A stretch of DNA of 64,000 nt. Origin: Candidatus Nitrosothermus koennekei. Its GTDB lineage: Archaea > Thermoproteota > Nitrososphaeria > Nitrososphaerales > Nitrosocaldaceae. A model generated the notes under the pieces. That model was not told the origin of the DNA and did no database searches. It saw nothing but the letters and a program-made list of their open reading frames with translations. How positions within the stretch are numbered: position 1 is the first letter of the stretch; each line of letters opens with the position of its first letter. The DNA lies in the NCBI GenBank assembly GCA_013538715.1, contig JACAFH010000002.1, positions 1 to 64,000 on the forward strand. Direction: 5' to 3'. Shown here piece by piece: positions 26,902 to 35,912 of the stretch. The position numbers and the translations under genes are program-made.

Positions 26902-27656
26902 TAGATGTTAAAGGTCTTACTGTAAAGATAAATGATAGGCTAATATTAGAAGATATTAATTTTAGTGTAGAAAGAGGAGATATATTAGGTGTCTTAGGCT
27001 CAAATGGTGCTGGTAAGACCACACTCTTTAGAGCAATACTTCATCTAATAAGGTATGAAGGAGAGGTTAGTTTATTTGGATACAAGGATGAGAGAGCATT
27101 ACCATTCATATCATACCTGCCTCAAAGATTTAGTATAGATACTAATTTTCCTATTACTGTTAAAGATCTTCTTGCTACATCATCCATACAACTAAAATAT
27201 ATACGTAAGCACTCAAATCTAATTAAAGATTATAGTATTGAGGAGGGGTATGATCTAGAGGAGGCATTGAAGATGGTTGGTTTAGAAGAGAAGAAGCATG
27301 TTAGGCTTGCAAATCTATCAGGAGGAGAATTACAAAGAGCTTTATTAGCAAGGGCATTGATAACAAGATCTCCATTACTTATATTAGATGAACCTTTTAC
27401 AGCATTAGATGTTAATACACAACTACTCTTATTGGATATATTAACAATGCTTAACAAAGAGTTAAAGGTAACTATCATACTTGCCGCACATGATCTGTTA
27501 TTATTAATGAAATTAGCCAAAAATATTATGTGTCTGATGAATAGAAAAATATTCTTTCATGGTAGTAAAGACGAATGTATGAATAATGACATAATCAAAT
27601 CTTATAGCGGAGAATCTGCTATGCATATACATCTCCAAGATCATTTAGGTGTTTAG
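26892..27656 (+). CDS. metal ABC transporter ATP-binding protein (ZnuC type)
   Basis: A 254-residue ATPase. The Walker A loop GSNGAGKTT lies at 36-44, the Q loop in SYLPQRFSID, the signature LSGGELQRALLARAL in the middle, Walker B LLILDEPFTALD, and the switch His in ILAAHDLLLL. The YLPQR variant is typical of ZnuC/MntB partners of cluster-A1 binding proteins. The start overlaps the binding-protein gene, and the stop is directly followed by the permease ATG. Confidence 0.93.
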   Translation: MQIVDVKGLTVKINDRLILEDINFSVERGDILGVLGSNGAGKTTLFRAILHLIRYEGEVSLFGYKDERALPFISYLPQRFSIDTNFPITVKDLLATSSIQLKYIRKHSNLIKDYSIEEGYDLEEALKMVGLEEKKHVRLANLSGGELQRALLARALITRSPLLILDEPFTALDVNTQLLLLDILTMLNKELKVTIILAAHDLLLLMKLAKNIMCLMNRKIFFHGSKDECMNNDIIKSYSGESAMHIHLQDHLGV

Positions 27657-28484
27657 ATGCTTGAGATATTTACTTATCTATTTATACAAAAAGCTCTGAT
27701 TAGTGGTATAGCAATAAGCATTGCATGCTCTATGTTAGGATTATTTCTAGTAGTTAAGAGATATGCTTTATTTGGAGACGCAATATCACATATAGCATTA
27801 AGTGGAGTGTCTATAGGTATATTCTTAAATGTATATCCATTATGGACATCAATAATAACATCAACAATTGCATCTCTAGGTATTATACGATTAAGAAAGA
27901 GCACAAAGCTACATGGCGATACTATAATATCCATTCTACTACTTAGCGGTGTAGCATTTGCGGTAATGCTCATAAGTATATCAAATGGCTTTACTTCTGA
28001 TCTCTTTTCTTATCTATTTGGTAATATTTTATTGATTAGTAACGAAGATTTCATAACAGCATTAATAGCTAGTAGCATAATAATTGCATCAATACTAATC
28101 CTAAAAGATAGACTATATTATATAGCAATCAATCTTGAACAAGCAAAGTTAAGTGGCATTAAGGTTGATCTAATAGAGTATATATTTATGATATTGGCAA
28201 GTGTAATTGCTATAGTTGCTATAAGATTAGTTGGTATACTGCTTGTTTCATCTATTATAGTGCTGCCAAATGCAGCAAGTCTTATGTTAGGCAAAGGATT
28301 TAAATTTACTATGCTAGCCTCTATCATAATATCAGTAACCTCAGTAGTTATAGGAATAATCTCTTCATATTATCTAGATATAGCACCATCATCAATGATA
28401 GTTATTATTGGTTTAGTAATACTTCTTGGCATAGTTATAAAGAATTCTTATATCTCAAAAAAGGGTTTTATACTAAATAGATAA
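27657..28484 (+). CDS. metal ABC transporter permease (ZnuB type)
   Basis: A 275-residue membrane protein of the ABC-3 family with about eight hydrophobic segments. Family landmarks are ISIACSMLGLFLVVKRYALFGDAISHIALSG near the N terminus (split as ACSMLGLFLV and GDAISHIALSG) and LVGILLVSSIIVLPNAAS late in the protein. It completes a three-gene import system whose likely regulator is the divergent NikR-like protein. Zinc is the most common substrate for this family; manganese, iron or nickel are possible. Confidence 0.93.
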   Translation: MLEIFTYLFIQKALISGIAISIACSMLGLFLVVKRYALFGDAISHIALSGVSIGIFLNVYPLWTSIITSTIASLGIIRLRKSTKLHGDTIISILLLSGVAFAVMLISISNGFTSDLFSYLFGNILLISNEDFITALIASSIIIASILILKDRLYYIAINLEQAKLSGIKVDLIEYIFMILASVIAIVAIRLVGILLVSSIIVLPNAASLMLGKGFKFTMLASIIISVTSVVIGIISSYYLDIAPSSMIVIIGLVILLGIVIKNSYISKKGFILNR

Positions 28485-28571
28485 TGGCAAATCTTACATA
28501 AGGATGATATATAAATGGTAATTTGAATACTATTTTGTATCAATTTAAATATCATTATTAAAGATGTTATC

Positions 28572-29531
28572 ATGATGGATCTCAAGGATGAGATATTAAG
28601 ATTGAAAAGAGAGAAGAATGCAATAATACTTGCTCATAATTACCAATTACCAGATGTTCAAGATGTAGCAGATTTTGTTGGTGATTCATTAGGATTGTCT
28701 CAACAAGCAGCAAATACTAGAGCTGATGTTATAGTATTTTGTGGAGTGCATTTTATGGCAGAAACAGCATCTATACTATGTCCAGATAAGAAGGTATTAC
28801 TACCAGATCTAGAAGCTGGATGTTCATTAGCAGATACAATCTCTGCTGAAGAGCTTAGAAGATGGAAGAATGAGCATCCAAATGCTGTTGTAGTAGGATA
28901 TGTTAATACTACTGCTGAAGTAAAGGCAGAGTGTGATTACTGTTGTACATCTAGCAATGCTGTTAATGTAGTAAAGAGTATATCAAAAGATAGAGAGATA
29001 CTATTTCTTCCTGACATGTTCCTAGGTTCTTATGTTGCCGAGGTTACAAAGAGGGATAATATGTTATTATGGCCAGGAGAATGTCATGTTCATGCTGGAA
29101 TTAGACCATCGCTAGTAAAGGAGATGCTTAAGAATAACAAAGGTTCTGACTTTCTTATTCATCCAGAATGTGGATGTACAACATCAATGATGTATTATTT
29201 TGGAAATGGAAATGGAAATGGAGAGAAGATTATTGAAGATTGTAAAGTAAAGTTCTTATCAACTGAAGGTATGATGAGATATGCTAAACAATCCAGCTCT
29301 AAAAAACTTATAGTTGCTACTGAGATAGGCATATTGCATAGAATGAGGAAAGAGAATCCTGATAAAGAGTTTATACCATTGAGTAATGATGCGATATGTA
29401 AATATATGAAGATGATCACACTTGAGAAGGTTTATAGATCATTAAATGAGATGATTTATGAGGTTAAAGTTAGAAAGGATATAGCAGATAAAGCAAGAGT
29501 AGCAATAGAGAGAATGCTTGCTATAAACTAA
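28572..29531 (+). CDS. nadA: quinolinate synthase A
   Basis: A 319-residue [4Fe-4S] enzyme that condenses iminoaspartate with dihydroxyacetone phosphate to give quinolinate. Signatures are ILAHNYQLPDVQD, FCGVHFMAETA, YCCTSSNA, LPDMFLGSYV and HPECGCTT, which supply the three cluster Cys. An internal (GN)3 insert is encoded by three copies of GGAAAT at 29202-29219. It is convergent with nadC, overlapping by 11 nt. NadB is not in this window. Confidence 0.95.
   Translation: MMDLKDEILRLKREKNAIILAHNYQLPDVQDVADFVGDSLGLSQQAANTRADVIVFCGVHFMAETASILCPDKKVLLPDLEAGCSLADTISAEELRRWKNEHPNAVVVGYVNTTAEVKAECDYCCTSSNAVNVVKSISKDREILFLPDMFLGSYVAEVTKRDNMLLWPGECHVHAGIRPSLVKEMLKNNKGSDFLIHPECGCTTSMMYYFGNGNGNGEKIIEDCKVKFLSTEGMMRYAKQSSSKKLIVATEIGILHRMRKENPDKEFIPLSNDAICKYMKMITLEKVYRSLNEMIYEVKVRKDIADKARVAIERMLAIN
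29202..29219 (+). repeat. hexanucleotide repeat (GGAAAT)3 in nadA
   Basis: Three perfect copies of GGAAAT encode Gly-Asn repeats between MYYF and the STEGM segment of NadA. Being a multiple of three, copy-number change would not shift the frame. Confidence 0.8.
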
Positions 29532-30348
29532 TCTCAAGGTTCATATCAATAGCCTTTACTGAATGTGTTAGGCTACCAATTGATATTATATCTATATCAC
29601 TTTTTGCATAATCTTTGATATTTGATAATTTTATACCGCCAGATACTTCTATCTTAACTTTATCTCTCAAGTTTTTCCTCTTTAGCTCTTCTACAATATT
29701 ATACACTTGAGCTGGCTCTAGATTATCAAGCATAATAATATCTGCACCATAGTTTATTGCATCTATAGCATCTTCTAATGAGCGTACTTCTACCTCTATA
29801 TCATATCTATCTCCATACTTCTCTTTAGCAAGCAATAACGCTTTCTTTACAGAACCCAATATGGCAAGATGATTATCTTTTATGAGTATCATCTCATCTA
29901 ATCTATATCTATGTGTATAACCATTTGCAACCTTGATAGCCTTCTTATCAAAATATCTAAAACCAGGTACAGTCTTTCTAGTTCCAGCGATCATAACCTT
30001 TCCTTTAACTTCATCAATATATCGTTTGGTAAGAGTTGCAATACCACTCATTCTCATAAGTATATTTAATGCAGTTCTCTCTACAGAGAGTATGTTTTTT
30101 GCATTACCTTCTATCTCTATTATCTTACTTCCTTTACTAACCAAATTCCCATCATGTACTAGAGGTATAGCATTGCATTTTAAGATAGAAAATAATCTTA
30201 TACTCTCTTCAACACCCGCTATAATAGCATCTTCATTACATATTATGAATGCCCTTACTATCTTATCTGGCAATATATTACTTGTTATATCATCACTCCC
30301 TATATCCTCGTTCAAAAAGTTTAGTAGTAGTTTATCTATTTCATTCAT
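29521..30348 (-). CDS. nadC: nicotinate-nucleotide pyrophosphorylase (carboxylating)
   Basis: A 275-residue enzyme that converts quinolinate and PRPP to nicotinate mononucleotide. Typical parts are EDIGSDDITS, SVERTALNILMRMSGIATLT, AGTRKTVPGFR, LIKDNHLAILG, EVEVRSLEDA, DIIMLDNL and VSGGI. It overlaps spt4 by 4 nt at its start and nadA by 11 nt at its end. So de novo NAD genes lie tail to tail, and nadC is co-transcribed with the RNA polymerase genes rpo7-spt4. Confidence 0.95.
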   Translation of the reverse strand: MNEIDKLLLNFLNEDIGSDDITSNILPDKIVRAFIICNEDAIIAGVEESIRLFSILKCNAIPLVHDGNLVSKGSKIIEIEGNAKNILSVERTALNILMRMSGIATLTKRYIDEVKGKVMIAGTRKTVPGFRYFDKKAIKVANGYTHRYRLDEMILIKDNHLAILGSVKKALLLAKEKYGDRYDIEVEVRSLEDAIDAINYGADIIMLDNLEPAQVYNIVEELKRKNLRDKVKIEVSGGIKLSNIKDYAKSDIDIISIGSLTHSVKAIDMNLEISL

Positions 30349-30533
30349 GTTACTTTTAGTGCGTACTTGCCTTTCTGTGTTAGCTCTAATAGCCTTGCTA
30401 TCTGTGACATTTGAGGCTCTACTATTAATATTATACCAGACCAGTCTGCTGTTAAATCTGTAGATTTACATACTGGACATATCTTGCCAGTAGTTATAGC
30501 TCTACATCTTCTACATGCTAATTCTCTAACCAT
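30345..30533 (-). CDS. spt4: transcription elongation factor Spt4 (RpoE2)
   Basis: A 62-residue zinc protein, normal for archaeal Spt4. The four cysteines are in ACRRCRAI and ICPVCKS, followed by the conserved WSGIILIVEPQMSQIA strand-helix, which pairs with Spt5. The Spt4-Spt5 dimer clamps RNA polymerase for processive elongation. It overlaps rpo7 by 8 nt and nadC by 4 nt, a three-gene operon. Confidence 0.93.
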   Translation of the reverse strand: MVRELACRRCRAITTGKICPVCKSTDLTADWSGIILIVEPQMSQIARLLELTQKGKYALKVT

Positions 30534-31077
30534 CTTCTCCCTCTTTCTCCTTTATCCACTCTTCTGCACCAAGGAATGGCTGCCTACATGTTATACCTAT
30601 CTTACCCATTGTACTGCCCTTACCTAAGCTTACTGCTGTTACTCTTGATCTAATTCTTGTTCCTATCTTCAATACCTTACCAGATTGTGTAGCTGTTATA
30701 ACTCCATGTTTTACATCACTCTTCAAGAAATCATCCATTATCTGTGAGAGATGAAGTAATGCATCAGTAGGACCAATTCTTATGAAAGCACCAAACTCTG
30801 TTATCTCTACTATCTTTCCTTCCACAATCTCCTGTAACTTAGGATAGAATGTTAACAATTTAAAGTTTACCTTATGATATGTAGCAGCATCCCCTGCAAT
30901 TATCTTCCCTACATTATCTACTTTTGCATCTACAACCATTATTACATAACCCAATTCTGGATTTATCATACTCTCATACTTCTCTTTTAACATAAGCATT
31001 GCAGCATCATTTAGATCCGTTCCTAAACGATTAGGTGGGATTCTTATAACATCTGATGTATCTACAATAGCAAACAT
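30526..31077 (-). CDS. rpo7: DNA-directed RNA polymerase subunit Rpo7 (RpoE')
   Basis: A 183-residue subunit with an N-terminal tip domain (VIRIPPNRLG at 10-19) and a C-terminal S1 RNA-binding domain (GKIVEITEFGAFIRIGPTDALLHLSQI, split as EITEFGAFIRIGP and DALLHLSQI). With Rpo4 it forms the RNA polymerase stalk that aids promoter opening. It is the first gene of rpo7-spt4-nadC and is divergent from a zinc-ribbon protein at 31192. Confidence 0.95.
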   Translation of the reverse strand: MFAIVDTSDVIRIPPNRLGTDLNDAAMLMLKEKYESMINPELGYVIMVVDAKVDNVGKIIAGDAATYHKVNFKLLTFYPKLQEIVEGKIVEITEFGAFIRIGPTDALLHLSQIMDDFLKSDVKHGVITATQSGKVLKIGTRIRSRVTAVSLGKGSTMGKIGITCRQPFLGAEEWIKEKEGEDG

Positions 31078-31191
31078 ATCCTATCAATTGCAAATCTTTG
31101 TTCAACTTATGAATCTTTTGTTTAAGATATAATTTGTACACTAGTTTATCCCAACTATAAACTTATATTTAAATATGCGTGTTATTCATTT

Positions 31192-32058
31192 ATGGCTAAA
31201 ACTGAGCACTTCACTAACCTAAATGTAGATCTCGAGAGACTTGCTACAAGAATAGAAACTTATTTGCAAGAAAATGAATACGAAGTTGCTTTTTCTAAAG
31301 ATCAAACAGAACCCGCCTCATGGTTTTTTATACAAGCAAGAAAATTAAGTGCATTAAGAACAGTAGCTGGAGCAAGAAGGAGTATTGATATTATAATTCG
31401 TGGTTCTCCAAACGATTTTAGTGTTAATATAGGAAGTGGAGAATGGGGTAAGAATATGCTTGCATCAGCACCATTATTTATAGTTCCATTAGTGGGTGTA
31501 ACAGTAACAGTAGCAAAACTATATGCAGGGAAGAAAGCAGAATCTAACATATGGAAGTTCATAAAAGAGCAAGCATCGTATCTAGCAAACAGTGCTAAAA
31601 ATAAAGAACATGATCTTAGAGAATACGCATGTGATTATGTCGAAGGGTATCCAGAGTTAAAGAAGAGTATAGAAGGAGGAAAATTAATACTTGAAAGATC
31701 TAGTAGTGGTAAGAATAGAATAATCTTTAGAGGCAATTCAAGTGAGATAATAATACCAGCTGAAAACGTAGAGAGTGCACAGATAATAGCAAAGAGAAAA
31801 GGTTTACATGAGGATGATCTAATGATAAAGGTTGCGTATACTGATATAAATGACAGGAAACTTAAAGTGGTCTTTAATATTAATGATGATATAATAAGAG
31901 GAGTTTTAGGAGGTATAAAGGAGCTTGTGGGAGAGGATAAGATTCTTAAGAGTATAGAGCACATAAACATAATAAGCGATGTAAAGTTCTGTCCAAGTTG
32001 TGGAGCGCAAGTACCAAAAAGTGCTAAATTCTGTATGTCATGTGGAGCTCAAGTATAA
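31192..32058 (+). CDS. zinc-ribbon protein with a central hydrophobic segment
   Basis: A 288-residue protein I cannot name. An N-terminal domain (1-80) is followed by a hydrophobic stretch (about 88-107, LASAPLFIVPLVGVTVTVAK). A second domain (150-265) rich in beta strands follows, and the tail is a zinc ribbon with CPSCG and CMSCG pairs. The same tail is found on the small proteins at 1942, 2358 and 3158. It could be a membrane-linked adaptor. Confidence 0.8.
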   Translation: MAKTEHFTNLNVDLERLATRIETYLQENEYEVAFSKDQTEPASWFFIQARKLSALRTVAGARRSIDIIIRGSPNDFSVNIGSGEWGKNMLASAPLFIVPLVGVTVTVAKLYAGKKAESNIWKFIKEQASYLANSAKNKEHDLREYACDYVEGYPELKKSIEGGKLILERSSSGKNRIIFRGNSSEIIIPAENVESAQIIAKRKGLHEDDLMIKVAYTDINDRKLKVVFNINDDIIRGVLGGIKELVGEDKILKSIEHINIISDVKFCPSCGAQVPKSAKFCMSCGAQV

Positions 32059-32098
32059 ATATAATAAAATTTATTTATTTATACCATTATAATAAACC

Positions 32099-33841
32099 AT
32101 GGTTGAACTAACTCAATTATTGTTATGGTTAACTATTCTTATAGGAGGCTCAGTAGTATTAAGCACTATATTAAAAAGATTTAACATTCCTTTAGTCGTC
32201 AGTTTTATAATAATAGGAATGGTTAGTGGTCCATACGGTTTTAATGTAGTAACTGATGTAGAGATGATAGATCTATTTGCTGGATTGGGGGTTGTTATAC
32301 TAGTATTTGTAATAGGTTTAGAGTTTAACATCGAGAGGATAAAGGATGTTAGTAGCACTATAATAATAACTACCTTGATAGCAGTATCTATATCATTCTT
32401 ATTAGTCTTTATAATAGCATATATGTTAGTTGAGGGGATAATAGAATCGTTCTATATCTCCTCTATCATAGTAATGAGCAGTACAGCAATAATCCTAAAA
32501 CTGTTACAAGAGCTTGGTATCTCTCATACCAAAGAAGCTAGTACTCTCGTAGGGATATTGATAATTGAGGATATTGTTACTATATTGATCCTGGCAATAC
32601 TTATTGATCTAACTAAAAGTATAGAGACGAATATATCTAATATTATCATAATATTAGCACAATCTGTGACATTCTTCATAGTTACATTGATCATTGGTTT
32701 GAAAATTGTTCCAAAAATAATAAATTATATAGATAAGGTTGGTATAGAGGAAGCACCAACTTTAACTGCTTTAGCATTAGGATTTGGTCTAGCGTTACTT
32801 GCCACTATATTAGGATTAAGCACTGCTATAGGTGCATTCTTAATAGGTATGATGTTATCAACAGTGCATAAATCATCATCAATTAGAGAGAGGCTCTTAC
32901 CTTTAAGGGACTTTCTTGCTGCTATCTTCTTTATATCTATAGGAATGTTGATAGATGTAAGAGAAGTTCCTCAGTATATACTATTCTCACTCCCATTACT
33001 TATAATAGCAATTACAAGTAAATTTATAGGCGTATATATAGGTGCAATCATTACAGGTCATAATAGATTAAGTGCTTCAACCATAAGCACTTTAATGATA
33101 CCTAGAGGAGAATTCTCATTCATAATAGCAAAACAAGGTACAGAATTAGGAATTAAAACAGCTCTGATGCCATTAGCTATGATAATAGTTTTAGTAACTA
33201 CAATAATAATGCCTTTAATGCTAAGAATAATGCCAACAGTTATTGATGCAAGAACTATATTCCCATCTAAATTTTTTGCTGGATTGGAATTTATAGGCTC
33301 CCTTATAAGAGGATTAATATTAAAAGGATATAATACAACTTCAAAAAGGATACTCAACAAAATACTTGCCAATATATTGATAATGATAATAATCCTAACA
33401 GCGTTAGTTGTTATGGAAGATTTTATTGTAACAGTCTACAATACATTCAATACATTACAGATAGTTAAGTATGAGTATTTCAAACTAATTCTAACATCAA
33501 TTCTACTAATATATCCTTTCATTAACATATTTATGGATATAAGTATTTTTGCGCAATCTCTATCCCAATCTTTTAGGCTAGTAGATGTAAAAGCACCAGA
33601 GAATATAAGATATTTGTATAGAATCATGAGAAATGTAGCTAGTGCTCTTGCTATACTATTAATATCGAGTTTTATTGTTCCATCTATAGCTGTTATATCT
33701 GGTGTAAAGATAGTCTTACCTATCTCATCAATAATCTCTCTTGTATTATTCGTCTATTTCTTCATAGATACATTCTTTATCATACATAAGAAACTCGAGA
33801 AGGAGATAATCTCTTCCTTACTTGGAGAGAAAGAATCATAA
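32099..33841 (+). CDS. CPA2-family cation:proton antiporter (KefB/NapA type)
   Basis: A 580-residue membrane protein. The first 380 residues carry about 12 hydrophobic segments with antiporter landmarks: GPYGF, a VIGLEFNIERI helix, SSTAIILKLLQELG, IEDIVTILILA, and TAIGAFLIGMML. The C-terminal 200 residues contain three to four more membrane segments rather than a TrkA-N nucleotide domain, so it is not a classical KefB channel. It probably exchanges Na+ or K+ for H+. It stands alone with a short leader. Confidence 0.88.
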   Translation: MVELTQLLLWLTILIGGSVVLSTILKRFNIPLVVSFIIIGMVSGPYGFNVVTDVEMIDLFAGLGVVILVFVIGLEFNIERIKDVSSTIIITTLIAVSISFLLVFIIAYMLVEGIIESFYISSIIVMSSTAIILKLLQELGISHTKEASTLVGILIIEDIVTILILAILIDLTKSIETNISNIIIILAQSVTFFIVTLIIGLKIVPKIINYIDKVGIEEAPTLTALALGFGLALLATILGLSTAIGAFLIGMMLSTVHKSSSIRERLLPLRDFLAAIFFISIGMLIDVREVPQYILFSLPLLIIAITSKFIGVYIGAIITGHNRLSASTISTLMIPRGEFSFIIAKQGTELGIKTALMPLAMIIVLVTTIIMPLMLRIMPTVIDARTIFPSKFFAGLEFIGSLIRGLILKGYNTTSKRILNKILANILIMIIILTALVVMEDFIVTVYNTFNTLQIVKYEYFKLILTSILLIYPFINIFMDISIFAQSLSQSFRLVDVKAPENIRYLYRIMRNVASALAILLISSFIVPSIAVISGVKIVLPISSIISLVLFVYFFIDTFFIIHKKLEKEIISSLLGEKES

Positions 33842-33946
33842 GTTTTATATTATTATTTTATATTTTTCTTAAATATTGTAGATGAGTTACATAAAAAGGT
33901 GTAAAAATATGATCTATAATAAGAGATTAAATATTTTATGTATGTG

Positions 33947-34045
33947 GACCGGGTGGGATTTGAACCCACGACCTATCGCGGATTATATCATATTATAACC
34001 TTCCGCGTGCAAAGCGGACATTCTACCCCTGAACTACCGGCCCAC
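33947..34045 (-). tRNA. tRNA-Ala(TGC) with a 27-nt intron
   Basis: On the minus strand the acceptor GGGCCGG pairs with CCGGTCC plus A, the anticodon stem TCCGC pairs with GCGGA around loop TTTGCAC (anticodon TGC), and the T arm is GTGGG/CCCAC. The T arm is separated from the anticodon arm by 27 extra nt. Removing them leaves a 72-nt tRNA with the usual five-base variable loop AGGTC. The intron therefore lies in the variable region, not at the common 37/38 site. Confidence 0.92.
33974..34000 (-). other. non-canonical tRNA intron (variable-loop position)
   Basis: The intron can be placed at 33974-34000 or shifted by up to 3 nt because AGG is repeated at both junctions. Exon CGCGGA just before the junction pairs with TCCGCG near the intron 3' end, an AGG bulge follows, and an inner TTATA/TATAA stem closes the intron. 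This resembles a relaxed bulge-helix-bulge site for the archaeal splicing endonuclease. Confidence 0.7.
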
Positions 34046-34083
34046 TTTTAGATATTTAATCTAATGATGATTTAAGTGTTTAT

Positions 34084-34368
34084 CTATAGCTTCAAACCAA
34101 ATGCTTCAGCCATATCATAAAAGTCAGTATATACATCTAAGAATTTCTTTCCTTTCTCACTTATTATATATCTATTATTTCCTTCTACATTTTCAAGCTC
34201 TATCAATCCTTTTGTAATTAGGATATCAAGTATCTGTTTTAATCTATTATATGATATGTTTGCCTTTCTAATTATATTGGTTACATTAGTACCTTCTGCA
34301 CTATAAGCAACATTTAATATATCAGCAACTATCCTTACATTTGTCCTATACGCCATTCCTAACACCAC
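34084..34368 (-). CDS. winged-helix DNA-binding protein
   Basis: A 94-residue archaeal winged helix-turn-helix protein. The pattern VADILNVAYS...NVTNIIRKANISYNRLKQIL followed by LITKGLIE and a wing NNRYIISEKGKKFLDVY is that of small archaeal regulators (HTH_45-like). The true start may be the second Met (34356), giving MAYRTNVRI. It overlaps the end of the membrane-protein gene 34346-34948, so the two are co-transcribed. Targets unknown. Confidence 0.85.
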   Translation of the reverse strand: MVLGMAYRTNVRIVADILNVAYSAEGTNVTNIIRKANISYNRLKQILDILITKGLIELENVEGNNRYIISEKGKKFLDVYTDFYDMAEAFGLKL

Positions 34369-34948
34369 TTATCTTTAAATATATTGGAGTCATGATGACA
34401 GACAAACCAAGCATCTTAATGGTAAGAGAGAGTTCATAGAAGAATGATTGTGGGTAAATAAAACCGTACCATCCTATAAATTCGCCAAATGCCAATAAGG
34501 CTAAACCATTAGATGTCATTAAAGTATTAACATTCTTCTTCATCATATATGCTACAAATGCATTGGTTGAGCCATATACTATTAAGACAAAAGAAATTGA
34601 CCTAATAATATGCTCTAATGAATCTCCTGGTATTATAATTAATGGTGATAATGCTATAGAGATGAGTGCTATAGCAGGGATCATGTGTTTAAATTGTAAC
34701 GATTGTATACTATAGGAGAAGGATAAGAGAAAATATCCTATTATATGAAATATTAAACTTATTATGAGTGTATTAATGAATATATTAAACGATAAAATCA
34801 AGAAACCACAGCTTATAAATGAGAATGCCAGAAATAGTCTAAGAAGAGTAGGACTTTTTAGTAGACTATAGCCCTTATAGGCTGATATTGCAATCAGCAT
34901 ACTTATTATTGTTGATGTAAGTGTAATACTAATTATATACTCCATCAT
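34346..34948 (-). CDS. multi-pass membrane protein of unknown function
   Basis: A 200-residue hydrophobic protein with about seven membrane helices (roughly 3-23, 34-55, 58-78, 90-108, 115-133, 146-162 and 172-192) and very short loops. I recognise no motif. It overlaps a winged-helix gene downstream by 23 nt and may be controlled by it or signal to it. Confidence 0.75.
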   Translation of the reverse strand: MMEYIISITLTSTIISMLIAISAYKGYSLLKSPTLLRLFLAFSFISCGFLILSFNIFINTLIISLIFHIIGYFLLSFSYSIQSLQFKHMIPAIALISIALSPLIIIPGDSLEHIIRSISFVLIVYGSTNAFVAYMMKKNVNTLMTSNGLALLAFGEFIGWYGFIYPQSFFYELSLTIKMLGLSVIMTPIYLKISGVRNGV

Positions 34949-35017
34949 AATATCTTCAAAGAGTGATAATAAAAATTATAAGCTATAGATTTTTACTATC
35001 TACTTGATGTTATATTG

Positions 35018-35908
35018 ATGCTCTCTACAGATATATGCGTGAGATTAAGAAATCCTACTTTACTAGCATCAGGCATACTTGGAATATCATACCCTGTCTT
35101 AAAGAGGGTTTATGAGGCTGGCGCTGGAGCAGTGATAAGTAAATCTATAAGTATAGAAGCTAGAGAAGGCTATAAGAATCCTATTATAGTTAAGACTGAA
35201 CATGGATGGATAAACGCTGTAGGTTTAGCAAATCCAGGAGTTGAATACTTTGCAAAGGAGATAGAGAATTGTGATATACCATTAATTGTAAATCTTGTAG
35301 GATCAAATGAGGAAGAGTTTGGTAAGATGGTTAAAATACTCGATAATCTAAAGATAATAGCATATGAAATAAACTTTTCATGTCCACATGTAGAGAAGGT
35401 AGGATTAGAAATTGGCGATGATCCAGAGCTTGTATATAAGATTGTTAAAAAGATTCGAAGTTTAAGTAAGAAGCCTATAATAGTAAAACTTGGTTTAGGT
35501 TCAAGTAATATGATAGAGATTGCAAGGGTAGCAAATGATGGTGGTGCAGATGCTATAACTGCTATAAATACTATTAGAGCAATGTGTATAGATATAGATG
35601 TAGCAAAACCCATACTAAGTAATAGGATTGGAGGATTATCTGGGGCAGCGATAAAACCTATTGCTATAAGATGTGTTTACGAACTTTCTAAAGCGTTTGA
35701 TATACCTATTATAGGATGTGGCGGCATTAAAGATTGGAGGGATGCTATAGAGTTTATACTTGCTGGTGCTTCTGCTGTTCAGATAGGAAGTGCTGTAAGT
35801 GAAAGATGGCTTGATATATTTAATGAGATAAATAATGGTATAATGCAATATATGTTAAGGAAAGGTTATAAGAGTATAGATGAGATGATTGGCATTGCAA
35901 GATATTGA
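35018..35908 (+). CDS. pyrD: dihydroorotate dehydrogenase catalytic subunit (class 1B)
   Basis: A 296-residue FMN TIM barrel that oxidises dihydroorotate in pyrimidine synthesis. Landmarks are NPTLLASGILG, KSISIEAREGYKNP, NAVGLANPG, the ISFSCPH-like EINFSCPHVE with the catalytic region, PIIVKLGLG, and the FMN phosphate loop IIGCGGI..W..A....AGASAVQIGSA. ATG 35018 is preferred over the TTG one codon earlier. PyrK follows 4 nt later, which fixes the class as 1B. Confidence 0.93.
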   Translation: MLSTDICVRLRNPTLLASGILGISYPVLKRVYEAGAGAVISKSISIEAREGYKNPIIVKTEHGWINAVGLANPGVEYFAKEIENCDIPLIVNLVGSNEEEFGKMVKILDNLKIIAYEINFSCPHVEKVGLEIGDDPELVYKIVKKIRSLSKKPIIVKLGLGSSNMIEIARVANDGGADAITAINTIRAMCIDIDVAKPILSNRIGGLSGAAIKPIAIRCVYELSKAFDIPIIGCGGIKDWRDAIEFILAGASAVQIGSAVSERWLDIFNEINNGIMQYMLRKGYKSIDEMIGIARY

Positions 35909-35912
35909 TAGG

